A DNA stretch of 64,000 nt from CAYYMZ01 sp964473025 (GCA_964473025.1 CAYYMZ010000001.1:1-64000), one strand, 5' to 3'; positions 51,535 to 59,482 are shown, numbered from the stretch's first letter. Numbers and translations: made by a program. Notes: generated by a model from the sequence alone, not told the origin.

Positions 51535-52241
51535 TTTTTCCCCGTTGTTATTTTTCGCGTAGTTTCTCTGTAGGCAATTTTCGGCAATGAATCCTGATTT
51601 TTTTCAAGAAACGCTAGCGTTTCTTTTCCATTTTTGACAGCCAGCGATCGCAAAATCCAGGAAATCGCTTTGGTGATCAAAACATCTTTCTCGCCTTTGA
51701 GCTTCTCGATCGTTTCGTAAGCTAATTTTCGAAGTTTCGGGTCGCCCGAACCTCTTACCGATTTGCACTGCAAAACTAAACTGGCACGTCTAATCTGGAT
51801 ATTCTTATCTTTGGCAAATTTATTGATTGTTTTTTCCCATTCCTTCCATCGGAAGAGAACTTCTTTTTCACTAAATAACGACTGGCAAATGCAGTCGCAC
51901 TCCGCCCAGCCGTTGGTCGTCCTTAACCATTTTTTTAAATGCCCAAAATCGAGCGATCGGCGCACCTCGGGAAGCTTGGTCAGCATTTTCCCCGCAAAAT
52001 TAAAATCTTCAAACGTGTCACTAGAAAAAAGATCATCCAAAACTCCTACCTGCTGCTCTGGTGAAAGTACTTTCATTTGCCCCAAATACTCACGGATAAC
52101 TTTATCGCGCTGAGCGGAATAGATATTCAGCAATTTTCTTTTTGTGCCCAAATACCTCCCAACAAAATCAAGTTCTTTCTGCGAACATTTTTTTCTCGCA
52201 GATTTCAATGATTTTCTAATTTTCTCGGCAATATTGTTCAC
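51531..52241 (-). CDS. AlkD-like HEAT-repeat DNA alkylation repair protein
   Basis: 236 residues, all-helical. KELDFVGRYLGTKRKLLNIY is the start of the AlkD domain. WAECDCICQSLF, RRASLVLQCKSVRGSGDPKL and VLITKAISWILRSLAVKNGK match the conserved helices. In AlkD an Asp/Trp/Tyr pocket removes N3/N7-alkyl bases without base flipping. The equivalents cannot be assigned with confidence. It overlaps the Doc gene end by 4 nt in a leftward run. Confidence 0.8.
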   Translation of the reverse strand: MNNIAEKIRKSLKSARKKCSQKELDFVGRYLGTKRKLLNIYSAQRDKVIREYLGQMKVLSPEQQVGVLDDLFSSDTFEDFNFAGKMLTKLPEVRRSLDFGHLKKWLRTTNGWAECDCICQSLFSEKEVLFRWKEWEKTINKFAKDKNIQIRRASLVLQCKSVRGSGDPKLRKLAYETIEKLKGEKDVLITKAISWILRSLAVKNGKETLAFLEKNQDSLPKIAYRETTRKITTGKK

Positions 52242-52669
52242 TTGCTAGATATTTTTTTGGCATATTTTTGAAGGAAATCCACCAATCCGGCAATAACAGC
52301 ATCTCGCAGGTCAGGATCGCTTGACGCTACCCAAACAGCCAGATTGTAGAGCTTCTGCGGGGGAATATCCATCCAGTGTCCGTTTAACATCAGAAACACC
52401 AGCAATGTTGTAACGGCTATCCGTTTGTTTCCGTTTTGGAATGGATGGTTTTTGATTAACAGATAAAATAATATTGCTGACTTATTGGCGAGTGTCGGAT
52501 AGAGATCTTTTCTGCCGTAGGTCTGAAAAGGAGTGGCAAGGCAGCTTTCCAAAACGCGCGGAAACCTCGTCCTAAAAGCCGGAATCGGTTCGTCCCAGCT
52601 CATCGTTGCAACAGCGAGTTGATGGGCGATTTTTTCAATATGGTTTAATCCGATTCTTTTGGTGTGCAT
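52238..52669 (-). CDS. Doc/Fic-type toxin
   Basis: 143 residues. Motif HPFQNGNKRIAV is the Fic/Doc active loop. The terminal NKR instead of NGR points to the Doc branch, which phosphorylates EF-Tu in phage P1. DLRDAVIAGLVDFLQKYAKK is the C-terminal helix. It is coded directly after the small HTH protein, sharing one base, as in antitoxin-toxin pairs. Confidence 0.88.
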   Translation of the reverse strand: MHTKRIGLNHIEKIAHQLAVATMSWDEPIPAFRTRFPRVLESCLATPFQTYGRKDLYPTLANKSAILFYLLIKNHPFQNGNKRIAVTTLLVFLMLNGHWMDIPPQKLYNLAVWVASSDPDLRDAVIAGLVDFLQKYAKKISSK

Positions 52670-52923
52670 TATTCCGCTCCGAGTTTTTTAATCACATCAC
52701 CGTATTGGCGGACAATTTTTTTAACCGCTTTTTCTATTTCTTTTTGGTCCTTAGCAGTCATTTCCCCCATGATTGAGTCAACATATTCCTTGGGAATCAA
52801 ATATTCATGCCCAACTCTTTGATGGGGAATCAGGTTCGCCTTGACCTGGCGAAACACTTGCATTCTACTTAGACCGATTTTTTTTGCCAGTTCTGGAATT
52901 GTGACAAATTCTTTTTGTATCAT
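52669..52923 (-). CDS. HTH antitoxin partner of the Doc toxin
   Basis: 84 residues. FVTIPELAKKIGLSRMQVFR is a MerR/excisionase-like helix-turn-helix, followed by VGHEYLIPKEYVDSIMGEM. The helical C-terminus (KDQKEIEKAVKKIVRQYGDV) probably neutralises the toxin. It is not of the Phd type usually paired with Doc. An inverted-repeat operator at 52945-52974 overlaps its promoter. Confidence 0.85.
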   Translation of the reverse strand: MIQKEFVTIPELAKKIGLSRMQVFRQVKANLIPHQRVGHEYLIPKEYVDSIMGEMTAKDQKEIEKAVKKIVRQYGDVIKKLGAE

Positions 52924-52944
52924 GATGCTAATACTATGCTACAT

Positions 52945-52974
52945 ATGTAACATAATGTCAATGGTATGTTACAT
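52945..52974 (-). promoter_or_regulatory. Operator/promoter of the toxin-antitoxin operon
   Basis: ATGTAACAT (52945-52953) and ATGTTACAT (52966-52974) are perfect inverted copies 12 bp apart. A third, imperfect half-site ATGCTACAT lies at 52935-52943. On the minus strand TTGACA (52961-52956) falls between them, so binding would block the promoter. Confidence 0.8.
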
Positions 52975-53074
52975 CTATTTTAAAATATACTCCCAGACCG
53001 GCTTGCTAATAGATATTTTGAACAAAATAAGCGATCTTAACTGACATAAAAACCCGATATTTCTGTTTTAAATC

Positions 53075-53350
53075 CTAGCTAACCTTCAGAACTTTGCCAT
53101 CAAACGCCACTTCCACAGCTTGGCCATTCTCGAGCTCCAAGGCATCTCGCAGGGCTTTCGTCATACCGATAAACTTATCGCTTCTACCCTTGATTAAATT
53201 GGCAGCGCTTTTGTTAACCTTGATTTTGCCTCCGCTTACTTTTAGTGCCTTCTGATTTTTCGGGCTGATCGCACACAGCGGATTTTCCTTTACATCCTCA
53301 TATTTTTTGAGAGTTTCTTTCCTGAACCCTCGAACCTTTAGCTTAATCAT
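53075..53350 (-). CDS. Small protein with AbrB-like C-terminus
   Basis: 91 residues from ATG 53350 with AGGAGA upstream (an in-frame start at 53515 runs antisense over repeat-rich DNA and is rejected). The C-terminus FIGMTKALRDALELENGQAV and EVAFDGKVLKV has the pattern of a swapped-hairpin AbrB-type DNA-binding domain. The N-terminal part (NPLCAISPKNQKALKVSGGK) is not assigned. It is next to the toxin-antitoxin unit but separate from it. Confidence 0.65.
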   Translation of the reverse strand: MIKLKVRGFRKETLKKYEDVKENPLCAISPKNQKALKVSGGKIKVNKSAANLIKGRSDKFIGMTKALRDALELENGQAVEVAFDGKVLKVS

Positions 53351-53519
53351 ATTGTCTCCTCGCCATATTATTATTAAAAAATCTGTGGTTGGGATTCGGT
53401 CACCTGTTCTTGCCTGCTGGCAAGCCAGTCGACCCCATCTCGCCCAGCCAAGCTGGGCTGCGGCCTTCGAATCCGTCCACGCCAGTGCCCAGGCATCAAG
53501 GCAAGCTTGATGCATGCGC

Positions 53520-53611
<92 letters not shown>

Positions 53612-53717
53612 ACGATTTACAAAAACAACCTGATTTTAAACCTTCTGCGGACCTCCACTTCTGTAAACTATATCAAAATATGCGGCAACTTCAATAAATA
53701 AAACCTTCTAGTACAAT

Positions 53718-54869
53718 ATGGTTATGTCACGAAATCAAATCGCCCTTATTATTTTCTTCTTTTCACTTTTGGTTTTTATTTTATTTGCCCAGAAAACTTA
53801 TCAGTATATGAGCTATTTCGTGCCTTTGGCTGATGCGATTTTGCACGGACGCATCGATGTTAGCCAAACAGGAGCGATGAATGAACTTGTGCCTTACGCC
53901 GGTAAATGGTTTGTGGTTTATCCGCCGATGCCGGCCATCGCCGTTTTACCGTTCGTTTTAATCTGGGGGATAGGGTTTAACCAAGTAATTGCCTCGGTTG
54001 TATTTGCCGCTGCCGCCGTTGCCCTATTTTTTATCCTCACCACTAAATTCACCAAAAAATTATGGGTTAGCTTGGCACTAACGGCGCTTTTGGCGTTTGG
54101 CACGAACTTTTTTTACACTTCGCTGATCGGCTCCTCTTGGTATATTGCCCATATTTTAGCGGTTTTCTTTTTAATTTGCGCCCTCCTTATGTCAATTAAC
54201 AAAAAGCCGTTTTTGGGGGGTTTATTTTTATCTTTTGCTTTCCTGTCGCGCCTGCCAACAGCTCTGGCTTTCCCGATTCTGCTCTATTTTTTGCTTTCGA
54301 AGAGCAAAACCCGCTTCAAAATACTCTTTTGGTTCGCTCTGCCGATCGTCTCTGCTATAATTATATTTGCACTATATAACGCACTGCGCTTCGGATCGAT
54401 AACCCAGACCGGCTATTCGCTAATACTAGGGGTTTTACAAGAGCCGTGGTATCAAGAGGGGATTTTTAATCTAAACTACATTCCGCGCCAACTGAATGCT
54501 CTGTTTTTGGTTTTACCTAAAATCACCAATAGCTTCCCTTACTTCCTACCATCTAGTGTTGGTATGGCATTATGGATAACAACGCCCGCTTTGTTGTTGC
54601 TGTTTTTGATTAAATTTAAAGATAAGGCCGTCGGGTGGTTCTTGCTGACCGCATTGCTCGTGGCAATTCCCAGTTTGATTCACGGCACGGTCGGATTTAC
54701 CCAGTTCGGCTATCGTTTTTCTCTTGATTACATCCTGTTTTTACTGATTCCGCTCATTTTTGTGTTTGAGCGGATAGGCAAGTGGTGGACTTGGATTTTT
54801 GTCTCTTTAAGCATCGCTATCAATCTCTGGGTTGTAATTTTATTTTACTTGCACATTTTTTCAACGTAA
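53718..54869 (+). CDS. Polytopic membrane protein, GT-C-like
   Basis: 383 residues, about ten hydrophobic segments. After the first, SYFVPLADAILHGRIDVSQT and VVYPPMPAIAVLPFVLIWG resemble the outer loop of PMT/ArnT-type mannosyltransferases, but the acidic pair is not clear. FLSRLPTALAFPILLYFLLS and GFTQFGYRFSLDYILFLLIP are further conserved-looking parts. Donor unknown. It lies alone between two tRNA genes. Confidence 0.65.
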   Translation: MVMSRNQIALIIFFFSLLVFILFAQKTYQYMSYFVPLADAILHGRIDVSQTGAMNELVPYAGKWFVVYPPMPAIAVLPFVLIWGIGFNQVIASVVFAAAAVALFFILTTKFTKKLWVSLALTALLAFGTNFFYTSLIGSSWYIAHILAVFFLICALLMSINKKPFLGGLFLSFAFLSRLPTALAFPILLYFLLSKSKTRFKILFWFALPIVSAIIIFALYNALRFGSITQTGYSLILGVLQEPWYQEGIFNLNYIPRQLNALFLVLPKITNSFPYFLPSSVGMALWITTPALLLLFLIKFKDKAVGWFLLTALLVAIPSLIHGTVGFTQFGYRFSLDYILFLLIPLIFVFERIGKWWTWIFVSLSIAINLWVVILFYLHIFST

Positions 54870-54909
54870 GATTGAATTTAGGGTGGTTTTAGAGTAGGAT
54901 TATGGTCTT

Positions 54910-54984
54910 GCTCCCGTAGTTCAACGGATAGAATGTGGGCTTCCGGAGCCTATGATGTGGGTTCGATTCCCGCCGGGAGTACCA
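54910..54984 (+). tRNA. tRNA-Arg(CCG)
   Basis: GCTCCCG acceptor pairs with CGGGAGT. D-arm GTTCAACGGATAGAAT has A20. Anticodon arm TGGGC-TTCCGGA-GCCTA (anticodon CCG). T-arm GGGTTCGATTCCC. CCA is encoded (54982-54984). Confidence 0.93.
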
Positions 54985-55185
54985 CTTCGCTAGGCTCAGT
55001 GTAAACTTAGAAAAGTGAAGGAAAGAAAGCTTGCTCTGAGGAGCAAAGCGACGATGAGCGCCCGTAGCTCCCTCCTTCAGACTCACCGTCAAATCTATTT
55101 CATAGTATTATGACGGTGTGTCTTACGGCGGGCAGGCAGCTGGATATTGGTCTGCTGACTAATTGCCTGGGAGAATTTACAGTAT
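54985..55185. other. Spacer between two tRNA-Arg genes
   Basis: About 200 bp without a credible gene. It includes the GC-rich segment GAGGAGCAAAGCGACGATGA and AGCGCCCGTAGCTCCCTCC, of no recognised kind. Confidence 0.5.
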
Positions 55186-55261
55186 GTGCCTGTAGCTCAG
55201 TGGATAGAGCGCTGGTTTGCGGAACCAGAGGTCGGAGGTTCAAATCCTCCCAGGCATACCA
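55186..55261 (+). tRNA. tRNA-Arg(GCG)
   Basis: Acceptor GTGCCTG pairs with CAGGCAT. D-arm GCTCAGTGGATAGAGC (A20 present). Anticodon arm CTGGT-TTGCGGA-ACCAG, anticodon GCG reading CGC/CGU. T-arm GGAGGTTCAAATCCTCC. CCA is encoded. Bacteria usually have an ACG anticodon here, later edited to ICG, so GCG is unusual. Confidence 0.9.
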
Positions 55262-55390
55262 TAAAAGATGTCGGCTGAAGTTTATCCGTCTCTGGCGGAG
55301 AGCCGAATCAAACCCTGCCTGCCCCTCGTAGCCAAAGGCGAAGTGGGGTCGGGCGTACCATTCGACTTGAACCGGCAACTTGTTTTTGTA

Positions 55391-55429
55391 AAAGAAAGGG
55401 CCTTACCACGCGTGCGGTAAGGCCCTTTT
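55391..55429. terminator. Strong bidirectional-type terminator
   Basis: GGGCCTTACC (55398-55407) pairs with GGTAAGGCCC (55416-55425). TTTT follows on the plus side and AAAAGAAA lies on the other. It ends the leftward gene 55694-55452 and may also stop transcription from the tRNA genes. Confidence 0.85.
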
Positions 55430-55451
55430 GCTGTCCTGTCACGGTCTGCAC

Positions 55452-55694
55452 CTAGCAGACCGTCTCGGGGATATTGTCCGTGCCCTCCATGCACGGATCG
55501 CCGTCAGCCCTATGGTGCTTGAGCAGTCGCCAACTGAGAGCTTCATCTCCAGTGCAAGTGAGATGATCCCCCACCGAGTCGAAGCCGCCGTGGTTTGCGG
55601 CTTGCTCGAGCTCCCGATCTTCCGCTCTTCGCAGCGGAAGGTCTGACTGATTGCAGAATCCACAGGTTCCCTTCTTGCTTTCCGCTCCGGCCAT
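55452..55694 (-). CDS. Small GC-rich cassette protein, possible zinc binding
   Basis: 80 residues, ATG with AGGAGGGTGATAAT upstream. GTCGFCNQSDLPLRRAEDRE has a CxxC pair. DSVGDHLTCTGDEALSWRLL and HHRADGDPCMEG provide further Cys and His, so a metal site is possible. No family recognised. It has its own near-consensus promoter (55735-55763) and terminator (55391-55429), in the same layout as the cassettes at 4273 and 12630. Confidence 0.65.
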   Translation of the reverse strand: MAGAESKKGTCGFCNQSDLPLRRAEDRELEQAANHGGFDSVGDHLTCTGDEALSWRLLKHHRADGDPCMEGTDNIPETVC

Positions 55695-55734
55695 ATTATC
55701 ACCCTCCTTGGTATTTGGACAAGCGAAACATCAA

Positions 55735-55763
55735 AGCATATCAAAAAATTTTACAATAGTCAA
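55735..55763 (-). promoter_or_regulatory. Promoter of cassette gene 55694
   Basis: Minus strand TTGACT (55763-55758), 17 bp, TATGCT (55740-55735), then AGGAGGG before the ATG. Confidence 0.75.
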
Positions 55764-56052
55764 TCGATATTCAGTTCTGCTATAATTAAATCGTACTTTT
55801 TTATTTGGTCGCAGATTCAGCAGATCCCGCGCCTATGTCTTTGACCCCTGTTGTAATGGGGAGGAGGCAAGCCAAGGCAGAGTGGGGCATACCCGGCCGG
55901 CTAGTTTCAAAACAAGGAGGGCTTTGCGAAAAGTTCAGTGTTGTTGTTTGTAAAAAAATCGTAAAAGCAAGAAGACACAATAAAAAAACAAAAAAACAAG
56001 ACAAGAATCGACCCTTAATTCTTTATTCGATATTCGTTATTCTAAATTCTGC
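55764..56052. other. Intergenic region with an unexplained GC-rich block
   Basis: About 289 bp. The part 55805-55945 is GC-rich and open in one frame on each strand (plus: ADSADPAPMSLTPVVMGRR; minus: TTGVKDIGAGSAESATK then stop). Neither ORF has a good start signal or a family. No gene is called. Confidence 0.5.
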
Positions 56053-56652
56053 CTACTGTGCGTTCTCTATTTTAACCGAGGTCATTTTGTCGCCGACGGT
56101 GAGCTGTTTAGCAATATCCATGCCGGAGGTGACTTGGCCAAATAGGTTATAGGCCTTGGTCAGTTTGGTGGAATTATCAACGAGGTTAATAAAAAATTGT
56201 GAGCCGTTGGTATCGGGACCGGAGTTTGCCATCGCCACGGTGCCCTCGATGTATTCGCCTCGGACAGTTTCGTCTTTAAAACTATATCCAGGACCGCCGG
56301 TACCGTTTCCCTTCGGATCGCCGCCCTGAACAACGAATCCTTCTTCAACGCGGTGGAAAGTTAAACCGTCATAAAATCCTTTGTTTGCCAGATAAACGAA
56401 ATTGCTAATTGTCAAAGGTGCCTTGTCGGCGGACAGGGCAATCTCGATTGTTCCTTTTGAGGTTTGAATAACCGCTTTTTTGTTTTGAATCTGCTCGTCG
56501 GCTAATTTACCCGGAAAACTATATTTGCCGGGCGTTGTACTCTCAATCACGTTTCCTCCTCCATTAGTGTTTGTATTTTGCTCCGTTGTGCAACCGGTTA
56601 AACCGATTAAGGCAACAATAGCGGTTATGAATAAATAATGTGATTTTTTCAC
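56053..56652 (-). CDS. Lipoprotein peptidyl-prolyl cis-trans isomerase (cyclophilin)
   Basis: 199 residues. A lipoprotein signal peptide ends at LIGLTGC, with the cysteine as lipidation site, then an Asn/Gly/Thr-rich spacer. The cyclophilin domain has AVIQTSKGTIEIALSADKAP, TFHRVEEGFVVQGGDPKGNG (catalytic FHR and QGGDP), GTVAMANSGPDTNGSQFFIN and LFGQVTSGMDIAKQLTVGDK. It helps folding of exported proteins outside the membrane. Confidence 0.95.
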   Translation of the reverse strand: MKKSHYLFITAIVALIGLTGCTTEQNTNTNGGGNVIESTTPGKYSFPGKLADEQIQNKKAVIQTSKGTIEIALSADKAPLTISNFVYLANKGFYDGLTFHRVEEGFVVQGGDPKGNGTGGPGYSFKDETVRGEYIEGTVAMANSGPDTNGSQFFINLVDNSTKLTKAYNLFGQVTSGMDIAKQLTVGDKMTSVKIENAQ

Positions 56653-56857
56653 GACTCTTTATTATAAATATTTATTTTGTCGTGCCCTTCCGAAGGAGGG
56701 CAATGTATTGACCTCGCAATTTGTAATTCTCAACAGACAATACAAATACGTGGATAAATTGATTTAACCATAAATATGATTTTTCGCAACATCTAATTTG
56801 TAGTAGAATAGAAAGTATAAAAATAATCAAGGCCCATAACACCGAACCTTACTGTCA

Positions 56858-56889
56858 CCCCAACACCCTTTGGTAAAAGGGTGTTGGGG
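56858..56889. repeat. Palindromic repeat, ACACCC family
   Basis: CCCCAACACCCTT-TGGTAA-AAGGGTGTTGGGG, a perfect 13-bp stem. Confidence 0.85.
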
Positions 56890-56927
56890 ATGACAAGTAG
56901 CGGCTGGTGTCAGGGCTTCCGGTCCAT

Positions 56928-56950
56928 AACACCCTTTGTTAAAGGGTGTT
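56928..56950. repeat. Palindromic repeat, ACACCC family (short copy)
   Basis: AACACCCTTT-GTT-AAAGGGTGTT, a perfect 10-bp stem followed by GGGA as in the longer copies. It ends 21 bp before the ATG at 56972. Confidence 0.85.
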
Positions 56951-56971
56951 GGGACACGGAGCGGAGGAAAT

Positions 56972-57523
56972 ATGGAAATAGACGAGAAAACAAAAACACA
57001 AAGGAGAAATACGGTTATTTGGATCGTGGTTTTGTCGGTGGTTGTGTTGGCTCTGGCAGGACTCTTGTATTGGCAGATACGCAATCTTAACGCATCAAAA
57101 AAACTGGCCAATGCCACCCCGACAGCAACGGCAACCGTCACCCAAACCGCGACTAAGACCGCAACTAAAACATCGACTGCAACGGTAACGAGCACCGCCG
57201 AAGATCGAACTCCCCAAGTCAGAACCGCGTCCGATGGTTTTCTTGGCGCCTATGTGGGAAGAAATTTGGCTGATGCCAAACCGTTTATGACCGATGGATT
57301 TTTCGCTTCTTGGACCCAAGAAGGTTTTGCCGGTGTTTCAAGTCCGGGGAGATTAAATTTCGAAGTTGTTGATATTTCAACCGGCGCTGGTCCCTGGCAG
57401 GTATTGGCCAAGGTCAATCTTCAGCTAAACGGTGAAGACGCCGGATATGAATCGTGGCGCCTCGATGTCGATTTGGTAGACGGTAAGTACCTCGTCAGTG
57501 CGATGAACGCTGCCTCGCTTTAA
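56972..57523 (+). CDS. Single-pass membrane-anchored protein with Thr/Ala linker
   Basis: 183 residues from ATG 56972 with GGAGGAAAT before it. A short cytoplasmic start (MEIDEKTKTQRRNT), one membrane segment (VIWIVVLSVVVLALAGLLYW), a Thr/Ala-rich extended linker, then an outside domain. The domain contains SDGFLGAYVGRNLADAKPFM and PWQVLAKVNLQLNGEDAGYE. The outer domain recalls small NTF2-like or DUF4878-type folds, without certainty. Its end overlaps the converging GT2 gene by 29 bp. Confidence 0.75.
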   Translation: MEIDEKTKTQRRNTVIWIVVLSVVVLALAGLLYWQIRNLNASKKLANATPTATATVTQTATKTATKTSTATVTSTAEDRTPQVRTASDGFLGAYVGRNLADAKPFMTDGFFASWTQEGFAGVSSPGRLNFEVVDISTGAGPWQVLAKVNLQLNGEDAGYESWRLDVDLVDGKYLVSAMNAASL

Positions 57524-58205
57524 CCTTGTTCTCTTCGGCTAGAATTTCTTTTAGAGTTTTTGAAACCTCTTGATACATTTTGATGCGGTTGCGGATGACA
57601 TCTACCGGATCGGGGGTTTTATTTTCTTTAATAACTTGCGACAGGCCCTCGAGGACGACAATAGCGCGGCGCGTTTTTGGCACGCTGCGGGTAATCAGCA
57701 AATCGACGCCAAAACGGCTCTTTTTGATCTTATCCATTGGGGGTAAGAATTTCTTATAAATTGCTCTCTGTCCCGAAATTCCCGGCCAGACGCGGTTGGC
57801 AATTTTTGTAGAAGTATATTTGTGCCATTTTTTTAAACTAAAAACGCCAAGCGACAAATCGGCTTCGCGGCTAAAGATGACAGGGGAGAGAATCTTCAAA
57901 ATATGTTCTTTTTTTAGCCCGACCAAATCAGAATCAAGAAAAAGCAGAAGATTGTTTTGCGCCGCGCGAATTCCACTACCCATCGCCGAACCCTTGCCTT
58001 GATTTTCCTTGTGACGGATTAAGCGGATGCGCTTGTCGTGAAAACTTAAAATAATCTCGGGCGTTTTGTCAGTTGACCCATCGTCAACGACAATAATCTC
58101 ATCAACAAAGTCACAGTCGCCAAGAACTTTCAAAACCCGCCCAATGTTCCTTGACTCGTTGTAGGCGGGGACAATGGCCGATACTTTTTCTTCAATTTTA
58201 ATCAT
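57495..58205 (-). CDS. Glycosyltransferase family 2
   Basis: 236 residues, GT-A fold. VSAIVPAYNESRNIGRVLKV, DEIIVVDDGSTDKTPEIILS, HKENQGKGSAMGSGIRAAQN, LLLFLDSDLVGLKKEHILKI (D-x-D region) and SGQRAIYKKFLPPMDKIKKS. Relatives include glucosyl-3-phosphoglycerate synthases and undecaprenyl-phosphate sugar transferases. Which one cannot be said. The ATG at 58205 is favoured over a TTG two codons upstream because GGAG lies at a better distance. Confidence 0.92.
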   Translation of the reverse strand: MIKIEEKVSAIVPAYNESRNIGRVLKVLGDCDFVDEIIVVDDGSTDKTPEIILSFHDKRIRLIRHKENQGKGSAMGSGIRAAQNNLLLFLDSDLVGLKKEHILKILSPVIFSREADLSLGVFSLKKWHKYTSTKIANRVWPGISGQRAIYKKFLPPMDKIKKSRFGVDLLITRSVPKTRRAIVVLEGLSQVIKENKTPDPVDVIRNRIKMYQEVSKTLKEILAEENKVKARQRSSH

Positions 58206-58261
58206 ATCCAAACACTCCGCTTTGTTTATAGCAGATTTTAAATCAATTTACAGCTGGAGGT

Positions 58262-58606
58262 TTAGATATTGAAGCTAGAGCCAAACTTGCCGATGACAGG
58301 AAGCTCGACTTCCTTGCCGCCTGCGGCGTTGACTATGCCCATGATAAAGAGAATCAAGAGCAATATCCAAGCGATTCCCCCGATCATCCAACCAATAACA
58401 GGGATAGCGGTGATAACACCGACGATCAGATAGGTAATCAAGAGGACTAATCCTTGCTTGATGTGAAACTTAACGAAAGGATCATTCTTTGCATCCGTTA
58501 AAAACGGAATCAAAACTAAAATGCCGAAATAACATAAAATTGCCATTCCGGTATTTTTTTGTCCCCCCGACGATGGCGCTGGTGATGGTTTTTCTTCTTC
58601 AGCCAT
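58262..58606 (-). CDS. DUF4870/Tic20-like small membrane protein
   Basis: 114 residues. A Ser/Pro-rich start (EEEKPSPAPSSGGQKNTGMA) is followed by three hydrophobic segments. AILCYFGILVLIPFLTDAK, DPFVKFHIKQGLVLLITYLI and WILLLILFIMGIVNAAGGKE match the DUF4870 pattern (FHxxQ before the second segment). Role unknown. Confidence 0.85.
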   Translation of the reverse strand: MAEEEKPSPAPSSGGQKNTGMAILCYFGILVLIPFLTDAKNDPFVKFHIKQGLVLLITYLIVGVITAIPVIGWMIGGIAWILLLILFIMGIVNAAGGKEVELPVIGKFGSSFNI

Positions 58607-58684
58607 TTAGCCTCCAAACTTAATTATTTTTATTTTCGACCAAACTCTCTTATTTAATGATAGCGGATTTGCACTCTAATTCAA

Positions 58685-58809
58685 CCCGGTAGTAGAAAAT
58701 CGACAGCCTTCCGGCTAGACGTAAACACCTCCTTGAGTTGGAAATGTAAACAAGCGATTATTTCACGATTTCATTTTACAAAAATTAAGTCGATTTTTCA
58801 CTATCCGGG
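58685..58809. mobile_element. MITE-like element, copy 2
   Basis: 125 bp without an ORF. Left end CCCGGTAGTAGAAAATCGAC; the right end read inward is CCCGGATAGTGAAAAATCGA, matching after a one-base offset. TCAA flanks both sides (58681-58684 and 58810-58813). Left and right ends differ by the same AG/GA change as in the copy at 14118-14253, which ties the two together. Confidence 0.75.
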
Positions 58810-58844
58810 TCAATAAGTGGCGTCGATCCGCTCCTCTTAATTTA

Positions 58845-58884
58845 AGAGAAAGCCCCAACGTCCCTGATTAGGGGACATCGGGGC
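58845..58884 (-). terminator. Terminator overlapping the end of gene 59395-58868
   Basis: GCCCC...GTCCC (58852-58864) pairs with GGGAC...GGGGC (58872-58884). On the minus strand TTTCTC follows. The left arm of the hairpin codes the last residues, and the stop codon sits in the loop. Confidence 0.7.
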
Positions 58885-59395
58885 GGAGAGGCCGCATCTT
58901 GCGGATATCGAGACAGTCGGGTGTCTCTACCTCTGGGTCGAGGGCCCTGGCGTATTCCTTCGCATCGGCGTGCCTGACGAAGAAATAGTGGTTACCATCT
59001 TCGTTTACCGGTGTGGCAACCCTCTCGTTCATGTAGACGCCAAACGAGCCATCTAGGGAACGGGTCAGGACTTGTGCATTGAGCAGAGCCCGGTTTACAT
59101 TACGCAGATCTTCTTTAGTACCACACTTGAGCAACTGCACGTAGTTTTCCCAGTCAACCCAGACAGCGCCCGAGTGGATTAGGTAGATCTTCTTCTTGGT
59201 ACGTTTGCAGTAGCTGTGGTTTCGGAATCTGGCGATGCCTCTGCTTTCAGTGCAACGCGGACATTTCTCTCCGGACGCTACTCGGAATTCAACATCTCTG
59301 AGGTAGAAGATAATGATTTCCTCAAACGGTCCTGTTGCCCCGCAGATGGGGCACGAGAGTGAAGACGGAGCGTTTTTGATTTCTCCGATTGTCAT
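58868..59395 (-). CDS. GC-rich cassette protein with double zinc ribbon
   Basis: 175 residues from ATG 59395 (an in-frame ATG 57 nt upstream lacks a ribosome site). LSCPICGATGPFEEI and EKCPRCTESRGIARF are two CPxC knuckles that together can bind one zinc. The rest (IYLIHSGAVWVDWENYVQLL, GNHYFFVRHADAKEYARALD) is unassigned. Soluble. It is a single-gene unit with its own terminator and a possible promoter on the minus strand (TTGCGT, 17 bp, TAATTT). Composition as in the other cassettes. A nucleic-acid role is only a guess. Confidence 0.65.
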   Translation of the reverse strand: MTIGEIKNAPSSLSCPICGATGPFEEIIIFYLRDVEFRVASGEKCPRCTESRGIARFRNHSYCKRTKKKIYLIHSGAVWVDWENYVQLLKCGTKEDLRNVNRALLNAQVLTRSLDGSFGVYMNERVATPVNEDGNHYFFVRHADAKEYARALDPEVETPDCLDIRKMRPLRPDVP

Positions 59396-59482
59396 CCTGT
59401 ACCCATCCTTTCGAGTTTCGAGCGTTAGGTGACACCGAACTAAAATTATCAAAGCGAACTTACAAACGCAATAAAAAACTTC

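Larger units (their letters stand above)
56653..56971. other. Palindrome-rich intergenic region
   Basis: 319 bp without a gene. It holds three hairpins: GCCCTTCC-GA-AGGAGGGC (56684-56701), 56858-56889 and 56928-56950. The words GGCCCATAACACC and GGTCCATAACACC precede the last two regions as partial direct repeats. Confidence 0.7.

Noticed and set aside
55262..55330. Fifth tRNA near 55290
   Set aside because: Only CTCTGGCGGAGAG resembles the serine tRNA 3' flank; no anticodon or D-arm is present.
55805..56152. Plus-strand ORF of 115 residues
   Set aside because: No ribosome site or recognisable family, and its end is antisense to the cyclophilin gene.
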